Assembly: GCA_025355115.1 (NCBI GenBank)
Contig: JANXLO010000415.1
Location: 1-5,863, forward strand
DNA from: Chthonomonadaceae bacterium
GTDB taxonomy: Bacteria; Armatimonadota; Chthonomonadetes; Chthonomonadales; Chthonomonadaceae
Direction: 5' to 3'
DNA: 5,863 nucleotides
Positions 5,402-5,863 of this stretch are shown here, in pieces (within the stretch, counting starts at the first letter, position 1; every line of letters starts with the position of its first letter). The position numbers and the translations under genes are program-made. The notes below the pieces were generated by a model that was not told the DNA's origin, did not search any database, and worked only from the letters and a program-made list of their open reading frames with translations.

Positions 5402-5863
5402 ATGATGACTTATTACCGCTACATGGACAGTCCTATTGGAAGCCTGCTATTGACGTCCGACGGCCTCGCATTGACGGGCCTGACCATGGTCGACCACAAG
5501 CATGGGCCTACGCTAGGGGAGGACTGGACGCTCATGGAAAACGCCATGCCATTTTCGGAAGCGGCGCGACAACTTTCTGCTTATTTTGCTGGTGAACTGA
5601 CTCACTTCGAGTTGCCTTTAAGTCCAGAGGGCACGGAATTTCAGCTGAAGGTCTGGCAGGAGCTCCAGCAGATACCTTACGGAGTCACACGAACTTACGG
5701 AGAGATGGCAAGTAGATTGGGAAACGCAAATGCATCAAGAGCGGTTGGCCTGGCCATTGGACGCAACCCGATATCCATCATCATTCCCTGTCACAGAGTG
5801 ATAGGAGCGAAGGGCAAATTGGTAGGCTACGGAGGGGGCATATCCCGGAAAGAAACCCTGCTG
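5402..5863 (+). CDS. ogt: Methylated-DNA--protein-cysteine S-methyltransferase (154 residues, 3' end cut by window edge)
   Basis: A suicide repair protein that moves the alkyl group from O6-alkylguanine (and O4-alkylthymine) in DNA to its own cysteine. The frame is open from ATG 5402 to the last base of the window. IIPCHRVIG contains the acceptor Cys130 in the invariant PCHRV motif. The recognition-helix motif SRAVGLAIGRNP (112-123) carries the expected arginine finger Arg113, and the TYGE tyrosine is Tyr99. GTEFQLKVWQELQQIPYG (77-94) begins the conserved C-terminal domain; residues 1-76 are the variable N-terminal domain. The family is usually about 160-180 residues, so only a short C-terminal tail is missing. 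It begins 38 nt after the Ada-AlkA stop on the same strand with no terminator between, so the two are probably co-transcribed. It supplies the activity that E. coli Ada carries in its own C-terminal domain. Ogt rather than AdaB is a naming choice. Confidence 0.92.
   Translation, partial: MMTYYRYMDSPIGSLLLTSDGLALTGLTMVDHKHGPTLGEDWTLMENAMPFSEAARQLSAYFAGELTHFELPLSPEGTEFQLKVWQELQQIPYGVTRTYGEMASRLGNANASRAVGLAIGRNPISIIIPCHRVIGAKGKLVGYGGGISRKETLL

Noticed and set aside
5380..5595. 71-codon plus-strand open frame
   Set aside because: It is out of frame with and overlaps the Ogt reading frame, whose motifs are clear.
1..5863. tRNA, rRNA, CRISPR array, insertion sequence, attachment site or phage genes
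   Set aside because: No direct-repeat arrays, terminal inverted repeats, transposase motifs or RNA-gene signatures were seen; the window is filled by five ordinary chromosomal genes.

Overview
The window is a gene-dense, fairly GC-rich bacterial chromosome segment with five protein-coding genes and no sign of mobile DNA. Protein character and gene complement (ClpC with an [11 protein letters not shown] start, a class IV IlvE, a MetC-type lyase, an Ada-AlkA fusion) suggest a soil-type bacterium, perhaps Acidobacteriota. This placement is an impression from the sequences and has not been tested by any search.

Left two thirds, minus strand. Three genes are read leftward, in transcription order metC-like (2588-3775), ilvE-like (1510-2418) and clpC (1-1318, cut by the left edge). 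The gaps of 169 and 191 nt are too long for tight translational coupling. A good sigma70-type promoter lies in the metC-ilvE gap, so ilvE at least can be transcribed on its own. metC and ilvE belong to sulfur and branched-chain amino-acid metabolism. clpC is the unfolding ATPase of the Clp protease and is probably only a neighbour.

Right third, plus strand. Two DNA-alkylation repair genes form a probable operon: a 477-residue Ada-AlkA fusion (3930-5363), then, 38 nt later, an O6-methylguanine-DNA methyltransferase (5402 to the right edge, lacking only its C-terminal tail). The first protein joins the metal-binding phosphotriester-repair and sensor domain of Ada, an AraC-type DNA-binding domain and an AlkA glycosylase. 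Together the two genes cover methylphosphotriester sensing, N-alkylpurine excision and O6-alkylguanine repair, which makes a compact adaptive response.

The 154-nt divergent region between metC and the repair operon is the most interesting non-coding part. It holds a perfect 16-bp palindrome made of two GCGCAAA half-sites, which resemble the core of the E. coli Ada box, and a second smaller inverted repeat. The Ada-AlkA start has no well-spaced ribosome binding site, so its transcript may be leaderless or nearly so. I see no wholly unknown system here; the items worth checking are regulatory.
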